This document shows, one piece after another, positions 52,725 to 61,317 of a stretch of 64,000 nucleotides of DNA. The notes beneath the pieces were generated by a model. The model did not search any database. It saw only the letters and a list, made by a program, of their open reading frames with translations, and was not told the DNA's origin. The stretch spans positions 1 to 64,000 of the forward strand of contig CAYXFB010000001.1 in the NCBI GenBank assembly GCA_964464145.1, written 5' to 3'. A program made the position numbers and the translations under genes. The DNA comes from UBA5399 sp964464145 (lineage in GTDB: Bacteria; Bacillota; Clostridia; Christensenellales; Christensenellaceae). Numbering within the stretch: the first letter of the stretch is position 1; every line of letters starts with the position of its first letter.

Positions 52725-53096
52725 TCAGCCTTTCTTTTTCTTTGCCCACTCTATAAGCTCCGCAATGTCAGTATCGCTGAGGTTTTTGCCGTTATACAGC
52801 GAAGCGAATAGCTGTACGGGAGAATTGTCGTGGTATTTGAGGCAGGCGTCCGCCTCAAATTCCTGATATTCCTCCTTGGTTACCGCGGGATAGAAAACTC
52901 TGTCCCTCCCCTGCTTTTCAGAGCGCAAAAAACCCTTTTCCACCAAACGGTTCATCATTGTGAGAAGCGGCGCCATCTTCCAGCCGCGCGCCCCTCCTGC
53001 CTGCTCCATCACCAACGCAGCTCTAATTGGCGGTTCGTTTTCCCATGCCACCTTCATTATTTCAAATTCGGTGTCCGGCAGCCTTTTCATTTTCAT
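52725..53096 (-). CDS. BlaI/MecI-family transcriptional repressor
   Basis: A 123-residue winged-helix repressor. The N-terminal LPDTEFEIMKVAWENEPP, the helix KMAPLLTMMNRLVEKGFL and the wing SEKQGRDRVFYPAV follow the BlaI/MecI pattern, and the C-terminal helices match the dimer region. AAGGAAGT precedes the ATG. Two TACA-N3-TGTA dyads overlap its promoter, so it should repress itself and the M56 gene. No beta-lactamase gene is near. Confidence 0.92.
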   Translation of the reverse strand: MKMKRLPDTEFEIMKVAWENEPPIRAALVMEQAGGARGWKMAPLLTMMNRLVEKGFLRSEKQGRDRVFYPAVTKEEYQEFEADACLKYHDNSPVQLFASLYNGKNLSDTDIAELIEWAKKKKG

Positions 53097-53132
53097 AAAC
53101 AGCTTACTTCCTTTTTACAGATAATATGATCA

Positions 53133-53178
53133 TACATACTGTATAACGAATTATACAACTTGTATAATCACGTGTCAA
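53133..53178 (-). promoter_or_regulatory. Promoter and two BlaI operators of the second blaI–M56 operon
   Basis: On the minus strand: TTGACA (53173–53178), 17-bp spacer, TATAAT (53150–53155). The perfect 9-bp-arm palindrome ATTATACAACTTGTATAAT (53150–53168) fills the spacer and the -10. TACATACTGTA (53133–53143) lies just downstream. Both have the TACA-N3-TGTA form. Confidence 0.85.
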
Positions 53179-53254
53179 TAGCTTATTAGAAAATTTTTAC
53201 TGTAAAATTTTGCAGCCATTTCACCCCCGAAACCCCCTTTATGCGCCACAATTC

Positions 53255-53283
53255 TTGAAAAACGCTCTCCTTAATGCTATATT
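53255..53283 (+). promoter_or_regulatory. Promoter of the DUF1015 gene
   Basis: TTGAAA (53255–53260), 17-bp spacer, TATATT (53278–53283), 62 bp before the start codon. Confidence 0.7.
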
Positions 53284-53344
53284 ATATAAGTTAGGGCGCG
53301 AAAAGCCGCGTCCGGGTGTCGATTTTGAATGGAGGAACCATCTT

Positions 53345-54679
53345 ATGATAGATTCCAAGCAGCTTGGTTTCATCGTGCCGGAGGTGCTTTTGCCCGCCGA
53401 GGACGTAAACCTAAAAAAGTGGGCCTGCGTGGCCTGCGACCAGTTCACCTCCCAGCCCGAATATTGGGCGGAGGTGGAAAAGCAGGTGGGCACGGCGGCC
53501 AGTACGCTGCACATAATGCTGCCCGAAATATATCTGGAGCGCGAGGACAGGGATGACAATATCGCCCACATGAAGCAGGTGATGGCGGATTATCTTGCGG
53601 ACGGCGTGCTGGAGCTGCTGCCGCGCGGCATCGTGCTTACAGAGCGGCACATAGGCGGCAAGCTCAGAAAGGGCATACTGCTCGCGATGGATCTTGAGCA
53701 ATACAGCTACGAGGCGGGTGAAAAGCCCATGATCCGCGCTACCGAGCAAACGGTGCTCTCCCGCATTCCCCCACGCGTGAAGATACGCAGGGGCGCGCTG
53801 GTGGAGATGCCGCACATAATGCTATTGATAGACGACGAGGCGGACGAGGTGATCGGCGGGCTGCACATGCAGCGCGGCAGCCTCAAAAAGCTGTACGACT
53901 TTGAGCTCATGATGGACGGCGGCCGCATAGAGGGATTTCTAGCGGACGAGCCTAAGCAGATACAGAGCGTAGTCGAGGCGATAGCGCGCCTTCCCAAGCG
54001 TGACAATATGCTGTATTGCGTGGGTGACGGCAACCATTCCTTGGCCACCGCCAAAACCATATGGGATGAGGCGAAAAAAAACCTCTCTCCTGAGCAGTGT
54101 GAAAATCATCCGCTGCGCTACGCTTTGTGCGAAATAATAAACCTGCGTGACAGGGCGGTTGAGTTTATGCCCATACACCGCATGCTCTTTGGCGTGAATC
54201 CGTCCGCCTGCGCTCAATTTGTAGTGGAGCGGCTAAAGGAACGCGGACGCGACGCCAAGCTGGTTTTCGGCAGATGGAACCCGGCCACCAAAACGGATGA
54301 CGGCAATTTTATAATCCCCTTCATATATCATGACGGCGCGGGCAAGATAATAATTGAAAACCCGGCGCACCCCCTTGCCGTGGGCGAGGTGCAGGATATA
54401 TTGGAGGAATACATTGCGCAGGTGAAAAACAGCAGCATAGATTACATACACGGCGACGAAACGCTCATAGAGATGGGTCGCGCAAAGTATGACGCTGTGG
54501 GCTTTTTCTTCGACGCGCTGGATAAATCGAAATTTTTCGATCTGCTGGTGCAGTGCGGCGTGCTGCCCAAGAAAACATTTTCGCTGGGCGAGGCGGAGGA
54601 AAAACGCTATTACATGGAATGCCGCATGCTGACCGAGATAGAAGAGGCGGACGAAGTGCCGGAGCAGGCCGCGGAATAG
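53345..54679 (+). CDS. DUF1015 family protein
   Basis: A 444-residue cytoplasmic protein of the DUF1015 family, widespread in Clostridia and without a settled function. Recognisable family parts are FIVPEVLLPAEDVNLKKWACVACDQFTSQPEYW near the N-terminus, the central CVGDGNHSLATAK and the late GVLPKKTFSLGEAEEKRYYMECR. The ATG at 53345 is supported by GGAGG; a longer upstream reading would start inside the promoter. It is followed by aspartate kinase, with which it may share a transcript. Confidence 0.92.
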   Translation: MIDSKQLGFIVPEVLLPAEDVNLKKWACVACDQFTSQPEYWAEVEKQVGTAASTLHIMLPEIYLEREDRDDNIAHMKQVMADYLADGVLELLPRGIVLTERHIGGKLRKGILLAMDLEQYSYEAGEKPMIRATEQTVLSRIPPRVKIRRGALVEMPHIMLLIDDEADEVIGGLHMQRGSLKKLYDFELMMDGGRIEGFLADEPKQIQSVVEAIARLPKRDNMLYCVGDGNHSLATAKTIWDEAKKNLSPEQCENHPLRYALCEIINLRDRAVEFMPIHRMLFGVNPSACAQFVVERLKERGRDAKLVFGRWNPATKTDDGNFIIPFIYHDGAGKIIIENPAHPLAVGEVQDILEEYIAQVKNSSIDYIHGDETLIEMGRAKYDAVGFFFDALDKSKFFDLLVQCGVLPKKTFSLGEAEEKRYYMECRMLTEIEEADEVPEQAAE

Positions 54680-54746
54680 GCGCGGAGAAATGATTCGCTA
54701 TTTAGCTCTTCAAGCTATAATATACTAAGGAAATGGTGCTGACGAA

Positions 54747-56060
54747 ATGAAGATTACTGTAACAAAATTTGGTGGAAGCTCTCTCGCGGACGCTTCGCAG
54801 ATAAAGAAGATGGCCGAAATAGTGCGCGCGGACGAATCGCGCCGCTTTGTGGTGCCCTCCGCTCCCGGAAAACGCCACAGCGACGATGTGAAAATAACCG
54901 ATCTGCTCTATATGCTGTACAATGAAAATGCCAGCCTGGAGCCCACGGAGGAGATTTTCAAGGCCATATATTCGCGCTATGTGGGCATCCGTGACGAGCT
55001 GGGGCTCAAAACGGACATAGAGAGCGAGCTGCATAAGATATACGAGGACATAAGGCTGGGCGAATCTGCCGACTATGCGGCTTCGCGCGGCGAATACCTC
55101 AACGGCCTTTTGATAGCGGATTACCTAGGCTACGATTTCATAGACGCGGCGGACGTTATATATTTCGATACGCACGGTCATTACGATCAGAAAAAGACCA
55201 TGTCCATACTTCCCGGAGCGCTCAAGCTGCACGAACGCGCCGTGGTGCCCGGCTTTTACGGCAGCATGCCGAACGGCAAGGTGAAAACATTCTCGCGCGG
55301 GGGCAGCGATATCTCGGGCTCCATAGTTGCCTGCGCCGCCAAGGCCGATATGTACGAAAACTGGACGGACGTTTCCGGCTTTTTGATGGCCGACCCGCGC
55401 GTGGTGAAAAACCCCAAGAAGATAGACGTTATAACCTACCGCGAGCTGCGCGAGCTTTCATACATGGGCGCGACCGTGCTGCATGAGGACAGCGTGTTTC
55501 CCGTAACGGAGGCCGCCATCCCCATAAACGTGAAAAACACGAACGACCCTACAAACTCGGGCACGCTCATAGTTCCCGAGGTGAAGCAGCGGGACGGCAA
55601 TTACGGTATAACCGGCATAGCGGGCAAGAAGAACTTCACCGTTATAACAATAGAAAAAAGCGGCATGAACGCGGAGATAGGCTTCGGCAGAAAGGTGCTC
55701 ACCTGCCTTGAGAAATACGATCTCTCCTTCGAGCACATGCCCTCCTCCATAGACACCATAAGCGTGGTGCTGGCGGATAAGAAGGTGCGCGGCTGCATAA
55801 GCGAGCTCATAGACGATCTGCACACGCAGTGCAAGCCGGACAGCGTGGAGGTCTCCTCAAACATGGCGCTCATAGCCACGGTGGGTCGCGGCATGATACG
55901 CCGCATAGGCGTTTCGGCCAAGCTATTCGCGGCGCTGGCGCAAAACCGCATAAACGTGCGCATGATAGATCAGGGCTCCAGCGAAATAAATATAATAGTG
56001 GGCGTGGAAAATGACGACTTCGACGAAGCCGTCCGCGCGATATACAGCGCTCTGGTGTGA
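54747..56060 (+). CDS. lysC: Aspartate kinase
   Basis: A 437-residue enzyme that phosphorylates aspartate, the first step to lysine, threonine and methionine. The N-terminal KFGGSSLAD is the nucleotide-binding motif. GFYGSMPNGKVKTFSRGGSDISG and NWTDVSGFLMADPRVV are the aspartate-site segments. Two ACT domains follow (about 300–437), with VITIEKSGMNAEIGFGRKVL and ALIATVGRGMIRRIG, implying feedback control by an amino acid. A TATAAT at 54716–54721 may be its -10 box. ORDER: it lies 67 bp after the DUF1015 gene. Confidence 0.95.
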   Translation: MKITVTKFGGSSLADASQIKKMAEIVRADESRRFVVPSAPGKRHSDDVKITDLLYMLYNENASLEPTEEIFKAIYSRYVGIRDELGLKTDIESELHKIYEDIRLGESADYAASRGEYLNGLLIADYLGYDFIDAADVIYFDTHGHYDQKKTMSILPGALKLHERAVVPGFYGSMPNGKVKTFSRGGSDISGSIVACAAKADMYENWTDVSGFLMADPRVVKNPKKIDVITYRELRELSYMGATVLHEDSVFPVTEAAIPINVKNTNDPTNSGTLIVPEVKQRDGNYGITGIAGKKNFTVITIEKSGMNAEIGFGRKVLTCLEKYDLSFEHMPSSIDTISVVLADKKVRGCISELIDDLHTQCKPDSVEVSSNMALIATVGRGMIRRIGVSAKLFAALAQNRINVRMIDQGSSEINIIVGVENDDFDEAVRAIYSALV

Positions 56061-56175
56061 TTTTCTGCGAAAATCGCACCAATGCAGAATTTTATGAATC
56101 GCCTGCGGCGATAAATATATAAATTTGTCCGCGCAGCGGACTCATTCATTCTTAATTCTGCATTCTTAATTATTA
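56053..56175. repeat. Multi-hairpin intergenic repeat-like element
   Basis: Nested inverted repeats: GTGATTTTC/GAAAATCGCAC; outer AATGCAGAATT/AATTCTGCATT; inner ATCGC/GGCGAT and GTCCGC/GCGGAC. The chain-of-hairpins design is like the repeats at 16.5 and 23.1 kb, but the sequence differs. It starts at the lysC stop codon. Confidence 0.6.
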
Positions 56176-56199
56176 ATTAAACCAAAAGGGGTTTTGGAG

Positions 56200-57159
56200 T
56201 TGATTTTCAATTCTTTCCAGGCCGTGCTCATGGTGCTGGTGCTCATAGCGGTGGGCTATCTGGTGGCACGGATGGGTTGGGCGAACGAAAACGTACAGGC
56301 TTTCCTGCCCAAGTTCATAACTAACGTAACACTTCCCGCAACGGTCGTTTCCAACATTGCGGGAAGTCTTTCGCGCGACGATCTGCCGCAGGCCGGCTCC
56401 TATCTTTTGGCGGCGGTAATCGCCATGGCGCTCGCATACGTGCTGGGCTACGGCGTGGCCAAGGCCGCGCGTATAGACAAGGCGCGGCACGGCGTTTTCT
56501 CCGTCATATTCTCGCTTTCCAACGCCGGCTTCATGGGGCTGCCCGTGGCAATGGCCATCTTCGGCGACGAGGGCATGATATTCGCCATATTCTATTTTGT
56601 GGCAAACGCCGCCTTCATGAACAGCATCGGCTACCTGGGCATAGAGCGTGACGGCGCAAAAATGTCGGGCGAGGTTCAAAAGAAAAAGGGCGGTATACTC
56701 AGGCAGGTGCTTACCCCACCGCTCATAGCCGTGGTGCTGAGCTTTGTGCTGGTGCTGCTGGACGCCACAACGGATAAATGGCCGGAGTTTCTCTCCTCCT
56801 CCGTGGGCATGCTGGGCGATATCACCTCGCCGCTGGCGCTCATATTCGTGGGCATGGCGCTTCACACCGCCGGACTCTCCTGCATAAAACGCATAGACAA
56901 GCCGCTCTCCATAGCGCTTTTGGGCCGCTTCATAATTTCTCCGCTCATAATGTACCTCGTGGCGCTGCTCTTTGGTTTTTCGTCCTACGCAACGGGCGTG
57001 CTGGTGGTGCAGACCGGCCTGCCCGCTATGGTGGCCACCACCATATTCGCCAAAAGCTCGGGCGCGGATATCGATCTGGCGGCGCGCGGCGTGGTGGTTT
57101 CCACGCTGCTCTCCTTCATCAGCATACCTGTTTATATCGCTTTGCTGAATATAGCTTGA
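56200..57159 (+). CDS. AEC-family transporter
   Basis: A 320-residue integral membrane protein of the auxin efflux carrier (AEC) family, with about ten spans arranged as two inverted halves. Family-like segments are PKFITNVTLPATVVSNIAGS, FSLSNAGFMGLPVAMAIFGDEG and VVQTGLPAMVATTIFAKSSGAD. Bacterial members export or import small organic acids such as malate, or amino-acid-related compounds; the substrate is not known here. I chose TTG 56200 because AAGGGG lies eight bases upstream; an in-frame TTG at 56194 is too close to that site. Confidence 0.9.
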   Translation: MIFNSFQAVLMVLVLIAVGYLVARMGWANENVQAFLPKFITNVTLPATVVSNIAGSLSRDDLPQAGSYLLAAVIAMALAYVLGYGVAKAARIDKARHGVFSVIFSLSNAGFMGLPVAMAIFGDEGMIFAIFYFVANAAFMNSIGYLGIERDGAKMSGEVQKKKGGILRQVLTPPLIAVVLSFVLVLLDATTDKWPEFLSSSVGMLGDITSPLALIFVGMALHTAGLSCIKRIDKPLSIALLGRFIISPLIMYLVALLFGFSSYATGVLVVQTGLPAMVATTIFAKSSGADIDLAARGVVVSTLLSFISIPVYIALLNIA

Positions 57160-57172
57160 ATACAAAGAAACA

Positions 57173-57298
57173 ATTCACGATTTAACTATGTAGCAATATT
57201 GCGATTCCGTGAATGTGATAGTATAATACAATAGAAGAAAACCCGTGGCAGCCATGCGCGTTCATATCCATAAAAAGCGTATGGCTACTGTATTTTTT
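57173..57298 (+). promoter_or_regulatory. purL promoter, palindromes and leader hairpin
   Basis: Promoter: TTGCGA (57199–57204), 17-bp spacer, TATAAT (57222–57227). The palindrome GCAATATTGC (57193–57202) overlaps the -35 box, and the arms ATTCACG (57173–57179)/CGTGAAT (57208–57214) enclose it. In the leader, AGCCATGCGC (57250–57259) pairs with GCGTATGGCT (57277–57286), followed by six T residues, directly before the ribosome-binding site: an attenuator-like structure. Confidence 0.65.
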
Positions 57299-57315
57299 GA
57301 AAGGAAATTCCGTTT

Positions 57316-60300
57316 ATGGTTAGAAGAGTTTATGTGGAAAAGAAGCCGGGCTTCGATGTGGAGGCGCAGCGGCTTTTAAAGGATTTCAACGGAAATTTGG
57401 GCGAGAGCGTGAAAAGCGTGCGCATTATAAACCGCTATGACGCGCAGGGGCTTTCGGAGGAGGATTTTAAGGCCGCCGCCGCGCAGATAATGAGCGAGGG
57501 CGCCGTTGATACTCTGAGCTATGATATGCCCAAGATACCCAAGAGCGCGGCGCTCTTCGCCGTGGAATACCTTCCCGGCCAATACGATCAGCGCGCGGAC
57601 AGCGCGGCACAGTGCGTTCAGCTTTTGACGCGCAGCGAACGCCCGCTCACCCGCTATGCCAAGCTGTACGTAATAGAGGGCGCGAAGGACATAGAGAAGA
57701 TCAAAAAGTACGTCATAAACCCGGTGGATTCGCGCGAGGCCTCTCTTTCAGAATACGAAACGCTGGAGATGAAGCTGGCCATGCCGGACAGCGTGGAGAC
57801 CGTAGCCGGCTTCATAAAAAAATCCGCGGAGGAGATAGCCTCTTACGCTGCGAGCGGCGGCTTTGCCATGACGGCGCAGGATATGCTGTGCGCGCAGGAT
57901 TATTTTAAATCCGAAAAGCGCGACCCCACAATAACTGAGCTGCGCGTGCTGGATACCTACTGGTCAGACCATTGCCGGCACACCACCTTCCTCACCACGC
58001 TCGACGACGTGAGCTTCGCCAACGACGATATTTCCCAGTGCGCGGAGCGTGTATTCGCGGACTATATAGAAGCGCGGAACGAGATGGGGCGCAAGAAGGA
58101 CGTCTGCCTCATGGATCTCGCCACCATGTACCCGCGCGAGGCCAAGTTTGCGCGTGGCCTGCAAAACCTGGACGAGAGTGAGGAAATAAACGCCTGCTCC
58201 ATAAAGTGCAAGGTGAAAACAGACAGCGGCGAGGAAGATTACCTCATAATGTTCAAAAACGAAACGCACAACCACCCTACGGAGATAGAGCCCTTCGGCG
58301 GCGCGGCCACCTGCCTTGGCGGCGCCATACGCGACCCGCTCTCCGGCCGATCATACGTGTATCAGGCGATGCGCGTTACGGGCAGCGCGGATCCGCGCGA
58401 AAGCCTTGACAATACCATTGAGCACAAGCTGCCCCAGCGCAAGATAACGCGCGAGGCGGCGCACGGCTACTCCTCCTACGGCAATCAGATAGGCCTTGCC
58501 ACCGGTCTGGTGGACGAGATATACCATCCGGGCTACAAGGCCAAGCGGCTGGAGATAGGCGCGGTGATAGGTGCGGCTCCGGCGGAGAACGTGGTGCGGC
58601 AAACGCCCCGCTGCGGCGACGCGGTGCTGCTGATCGGCGGGCGCACCGGACGCGACGGCATAGGCGGAGCGACAGGCTCCAGCAAGGCGCATGACGAAAA
58701 ATCTATAGAGGATTGCGGCGCGGAGGTGCAAAAGGGAAACCCGCTCACAGAACGCAAGCTGCAAAGGCTGTTCCGCAACCCCAAATTCACAAAAAAGGTG
58801 GTACGCTGCAACGACTTTGGCGCGGGCGGCGTGTGCGTGGCAATAGGCGAGCTTTCGCCCGGCCTTGATATAGACCTTGACGCGGTACCGCGCAAATACG
58901 AGGGGCTGGACGGTACGGAGATAGCAATATCCGAATCGCAGGAGCGCATGGCCGTGGTGGTTCGCCAGCACGATGTTGATGCCGTGCTGGCTCTTGCGGC
59001 GGAGGAAAACCTTGAGGCGACGCGCGTGGCCACCGTTACTGACAACGCGCGTATGCGGCTCTTCTGGAAAGACAAGGCGATCGTGGATATATCGCGCGAA
59101 TTTTTGGATTCCAACGGCGCGACGCAGCACGCAAACGCCAAGGTCACGCAGTTCGGCGCGAAAAACCTCTTTGACGAACCTGTGAGCGAAAAGCTTTCGG
59201 ACACGCTCAAAAATCTGCTTTCAGACCTCAATATATGCTCCAAAAAGGGGCTCATAGAGATGTTCGATTCCACAATAGGCGCGCTGAGCGTAACGATGCC
59301 GCTGGGCGGAAAAAACCAGCTCACGCCCGTGCAGACCATGTGCGCGCGCGTACCCGTGCCGGGCGGCGTGTCCAAGACGGCCACGCTCATGAGCTACGGC
59401 TTCGACCCCTATTTGATGGAGAAAAGCCCCTTCCTGGGGGCGGCATACTCCGTGCTTGAGAGCGTGGCCAAGGTGGTGGCGGCGGGCGGCAGCACAAAGG
59501 ATTGCTGGCTCACCTTCCAGGAATATTTCGAGCGCATGACGGATGAGCCGGAAAGCTGGGGCAAGCCTCTCGGGGCGCTGCTGGGCGCGTACTGGGCGCA
59601 AAAGCAGCTCAAGATAGCTGCAATTGGCGGCAAGGATTCCATGAGTGGCACCTTCCGCGATATAAACGTCCCGCCCACGCTGGTCTCCTTCTGCGTGGCA
59701 CCCGTGGACGCGGCAAACGTTATAACGCCCGAGCTAAAGGCGGCCGGCAACAAGCTGTATCTCATGCGCCTGGAGCGCGACGAGGACGGCCTGCCCAATT
59801 TTGACGACGCCATGCAAAAATACGAGCGGCTGGAAAAGCTGATCCGTGACGGTGTGGTTGTTTCGGCCTGGGCGGTCGGCCGCGGCGGTTATCTGCTGGG
59901 CGCCGTGAAGGGCGCTATTGGCAGCGGCCTCGGCATAAAGCTGTTCAGCGAAAGCCAAAAGCGGCTCACCAAAAAGCACTACGGCGAAATACTGGTGGAG
60001 GCGGCCGACCTGCACGACCCCGCCTTCAAGCTGATGGGCGAGATACGCGAGGAAGCGGCCATAGAGTGCTGCGGCGAAAAAATATCGCTGGCGGAGGCAA
60101 CGGAGCAGTTCACAGCGCCTCTGGAGAGCGTTTTCCCCACCAGAACGGCGGACGCGGGCGAGGTTAAAACGCCCATAACAAAGACGAAGGCCTTTTCGCT
60201 GAACCGCTACCCCACGGCTCTGCCCCGCGTGGTGATACCCGTGTTCCCGGGCACCAACTGCGAATACGAAACGGCGGCGGCCTTTGAGCGGGCGGGCGGC

Positions 60301-61017
60301 ATTCCCCGCGTGGTCATAATGAAAAACCTCAGCGCGGCGGATATAGAGGACAGCGTGACCCGCCTTATTTCCGAAATACACAACGCGCAGATGATAATGC
60401 TGCCCGGCGGCTTCTCGGGCGGCGACGAGCCGGACGGCAGCGGCAAATTCATAGCCACCACCTTCCGCAACAAAGCGGTGGCCGACGCCACTATGGATCT
60501 TCTAAAGAACCGCGACGGGCTGATGCTGGGCATATGCAACGGTTTTCAAGCGCTCATAAAGCTGGGTCTGGTGCCCTACGGCGAGATACGCGATATGGAG
60601 GATCAAAGCCCCACGCTGACCTACAACACAATAGGCCGCCACGCCTCCTGCATGGTGCGCACCAGGGTGACAAGCGCCAGCACGCCCTGGCTGCAGCTCT
60701 GCGAGCCGGGCGAGGTGCACTCCGTGGCTATATCGCACGGTGAGGGCAGGTTTGTGGCCACGGAGGCAGAGATCAAGGCGCTCATAAAGAGCGGGCAGGT
60801 TGCCACTCAATACATAGACGAAGCGGGCAATCCCACAATGGCGATGCCGCACAATCCCAACGGCTCAATGTATGCCATAGAGGGCATAATGAGCGCCGAC
60901 CGCCGCGTGTTCGGCAAGATGGGGCATTCGGAGCGCGCCTCCTATCGCACGGCAATAAACGTACCGGGCGAATACGATCAGAAGATATTAGAGGGCGGCG
61001 TGAAGTATTTTAGATAG
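57316..61017 (+). CDS. purL: Phosphoribosylformylglycinamidine synthase (single-chain PurL)
   Basis: A 1,233-residue enzyme for the fourth step of purine synthesis, making FGAM from FGAR, ATP and glutamine. PurS-, PurL- and PurQ-like parts are joined in one chain. The N-terminal region (1–160) is PurS-like. The synthase core has DTYWSDHCRHTTF, FKNETHNHPTEIEPFGGAATCLGG and ATGSSKAHDEKSIED. The glutaminase end (from about 975) has VFPGTNCEYET, the nucleophile Cys in MLGICNGFQAL and the His in ISHGEGRF. Its expression is likely controlled at the palindromic promoter and leader hairpin. Confidence 0.97.
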   Translation: MVRRVYVEKKPGFDVEAQRLLKDFNGNLGESVKSVRIINRYDAQGLSEEDFKAAAAQIMSEGAVDTLSYDMPKIPKSAALFAVEYLPGQYDQRADSAAQCVQLLTRSERPLTRYAKLYVIEGAKDIEKIKKYVINPVDSREASLSEYETLEMKLAMPDSVETVAGFIKKSAEEIASYAASGGFAMTAQDMLCAQDYFKSEKRDPTITELRVLDTYWSDHCRHTTFLTTLDDVSFANDDISQCAERVFADYIEARNEMGRKKDVCLMDLATMYPREAKFARGLQNLDESEEINACSIKCKVKTDSGEEDYLIMFKNETHNHPTEIEPFGGAATCLGGAIRDPLSGRSYVYQAMRVTGSADPRESLDNTIEHKLPQRKITREAAHGYSSYGNQIGLATGLVDEIYHPGYKAKRLEIGAVIGAAPAENVVRQTPRCGDAVLLIGGRTGRDGIGGATGSSKAHDEKSIEDCGAEVQKGNPLTERKLQRLFRNPKFTKKVVRCNDFGAGGVCVAIGELSPGLDIDLDAVPRKYEGLDGTEIAISESQERMAVVVRQHDVDAVLALAAEENLEATRVATVTDNARMRLFWKDKAIVDISREFLDSNGATQHANAKVTQFGAKNLFDEPVSEKLSDTLKNLLSDLNICSKKGLIEMFDSTIGALSVTMPLGGKNQLTPVQTMCARVPVPGGVSKTATLMSYGFDPYLMEKSPFLGAAYSVLESVAKVVAAGGSTKDCWLTFQEYFERMTDEPESWGKPLGALLGAYWAQKQLKIAAIGGKDSMSGTFRDINVPPTLVSFCVAPVDAANVITPELKAAGNKLYLMRLERDEDGLPNFDDAMQKYERLEKLIRDGVVVSAWAVGRGGYLLGAVKGAIGSGLGIKLFSESQKRLTKKHYGEILVEAADLHDPAFKLMGEIREEAAIECCGEKISLAEATEQFTAPLESVFPTRTADAGEVKTPITKTKAFSLNRYPTALPRVVIPVFPGTNCEYETAAAFERAGGIPRVVIMKNLSAADIEDSVTRLISEIHNAQMIMLPGGFSGGDEPDGSGKFIATTFRNKAVADATMDLLKNRDGLMLGICNGFQALIKLGLVPYGEIRDMEDQSPTLTYNTIGRHASCMVRTRVTSASTPWLQLCEPGEVHSVAISHGEGRFVATEAEIKALIKSGQVATQYIDEAGNPTMAMPHNPNGSMYAIEGIMSADRRVFGKMGHSERASYRTAINVPGEYDQKILEGGVKYFR

Positions 61018-61043
61018 GGACGATGCGTTGTATAAGCGCGTAT

Positions 61044-61074
61044 AAAAAAAGGTGCTGCACGCTAGGGCAGCACC
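61044..61074 (-). terminator. Minus-strand terminator at the left edge of the 61.1-kb element
   Basis: GGTGCTGC pairs with GCAGCACC (8 bp, 8-nt loop), and on the minus strand seven T residues follow. Confidence 0.75.
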
Positions 61075-61256
61075 TCAGTTTGTCGAAGTTTTTCGACAAA
61101 CTGACAGACTTTCAAAAATGTCGCAAGACAAGGAAGCGAAACTTGCAAAAGACGAGATTGAATTAATAATTCATCGAGATTTTTGCAAGTGAAGCTGACG
61201 CAGTAAGCAATTCTTCCTTCGGAAGAATTGCGGTTGCGGCTTTTTTGACAGTCTGA

Positions 61257-61285
61257 GATGCTGCCCGCGTGGGCAGCATCTTTTT
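61257..61285 (+). terminator. Plus-strand terminator after purL
   Basis: GATGCTGCCC pairs with GGGCAGCATC (10 bp, loop GCGT), followed by five T residues. Confidence 0.85.
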
Positions 61286-61317
61286 GTGTTGTTGTTTCAC
61301 AATCGCTTAAAATCTCT

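Larger units (their letters stand above)
61044..61285. repeat. 240-bp nested inverted-repeat element between purL and gntR
   Basis: In order: GGTGCTGC/GCAGCACC; CAGTTTGTCGAA/TTCGACAAACTG; the outer pair ACAGACT/AGTCTG-type with TTTCAAAAA/TTTTTTGA; CTTGCAAAA/TTTTGCAAG enclosing GAATT/AATTC; GCAATTCTTCC/GGAAGAATTGC; and GATGCTGCCC/GGGCAGCATC. Nearly every base can pair. There is no coding frame. This fills the 300 bp between the convergent genes. Confidence 0.75.

Noticed and set aside
57250..57298. Purine riboswitch before purL
   Set aside because: The leader is too short and lacks the conserved three-way junction segments; only a simple stem with a T-run is seen.
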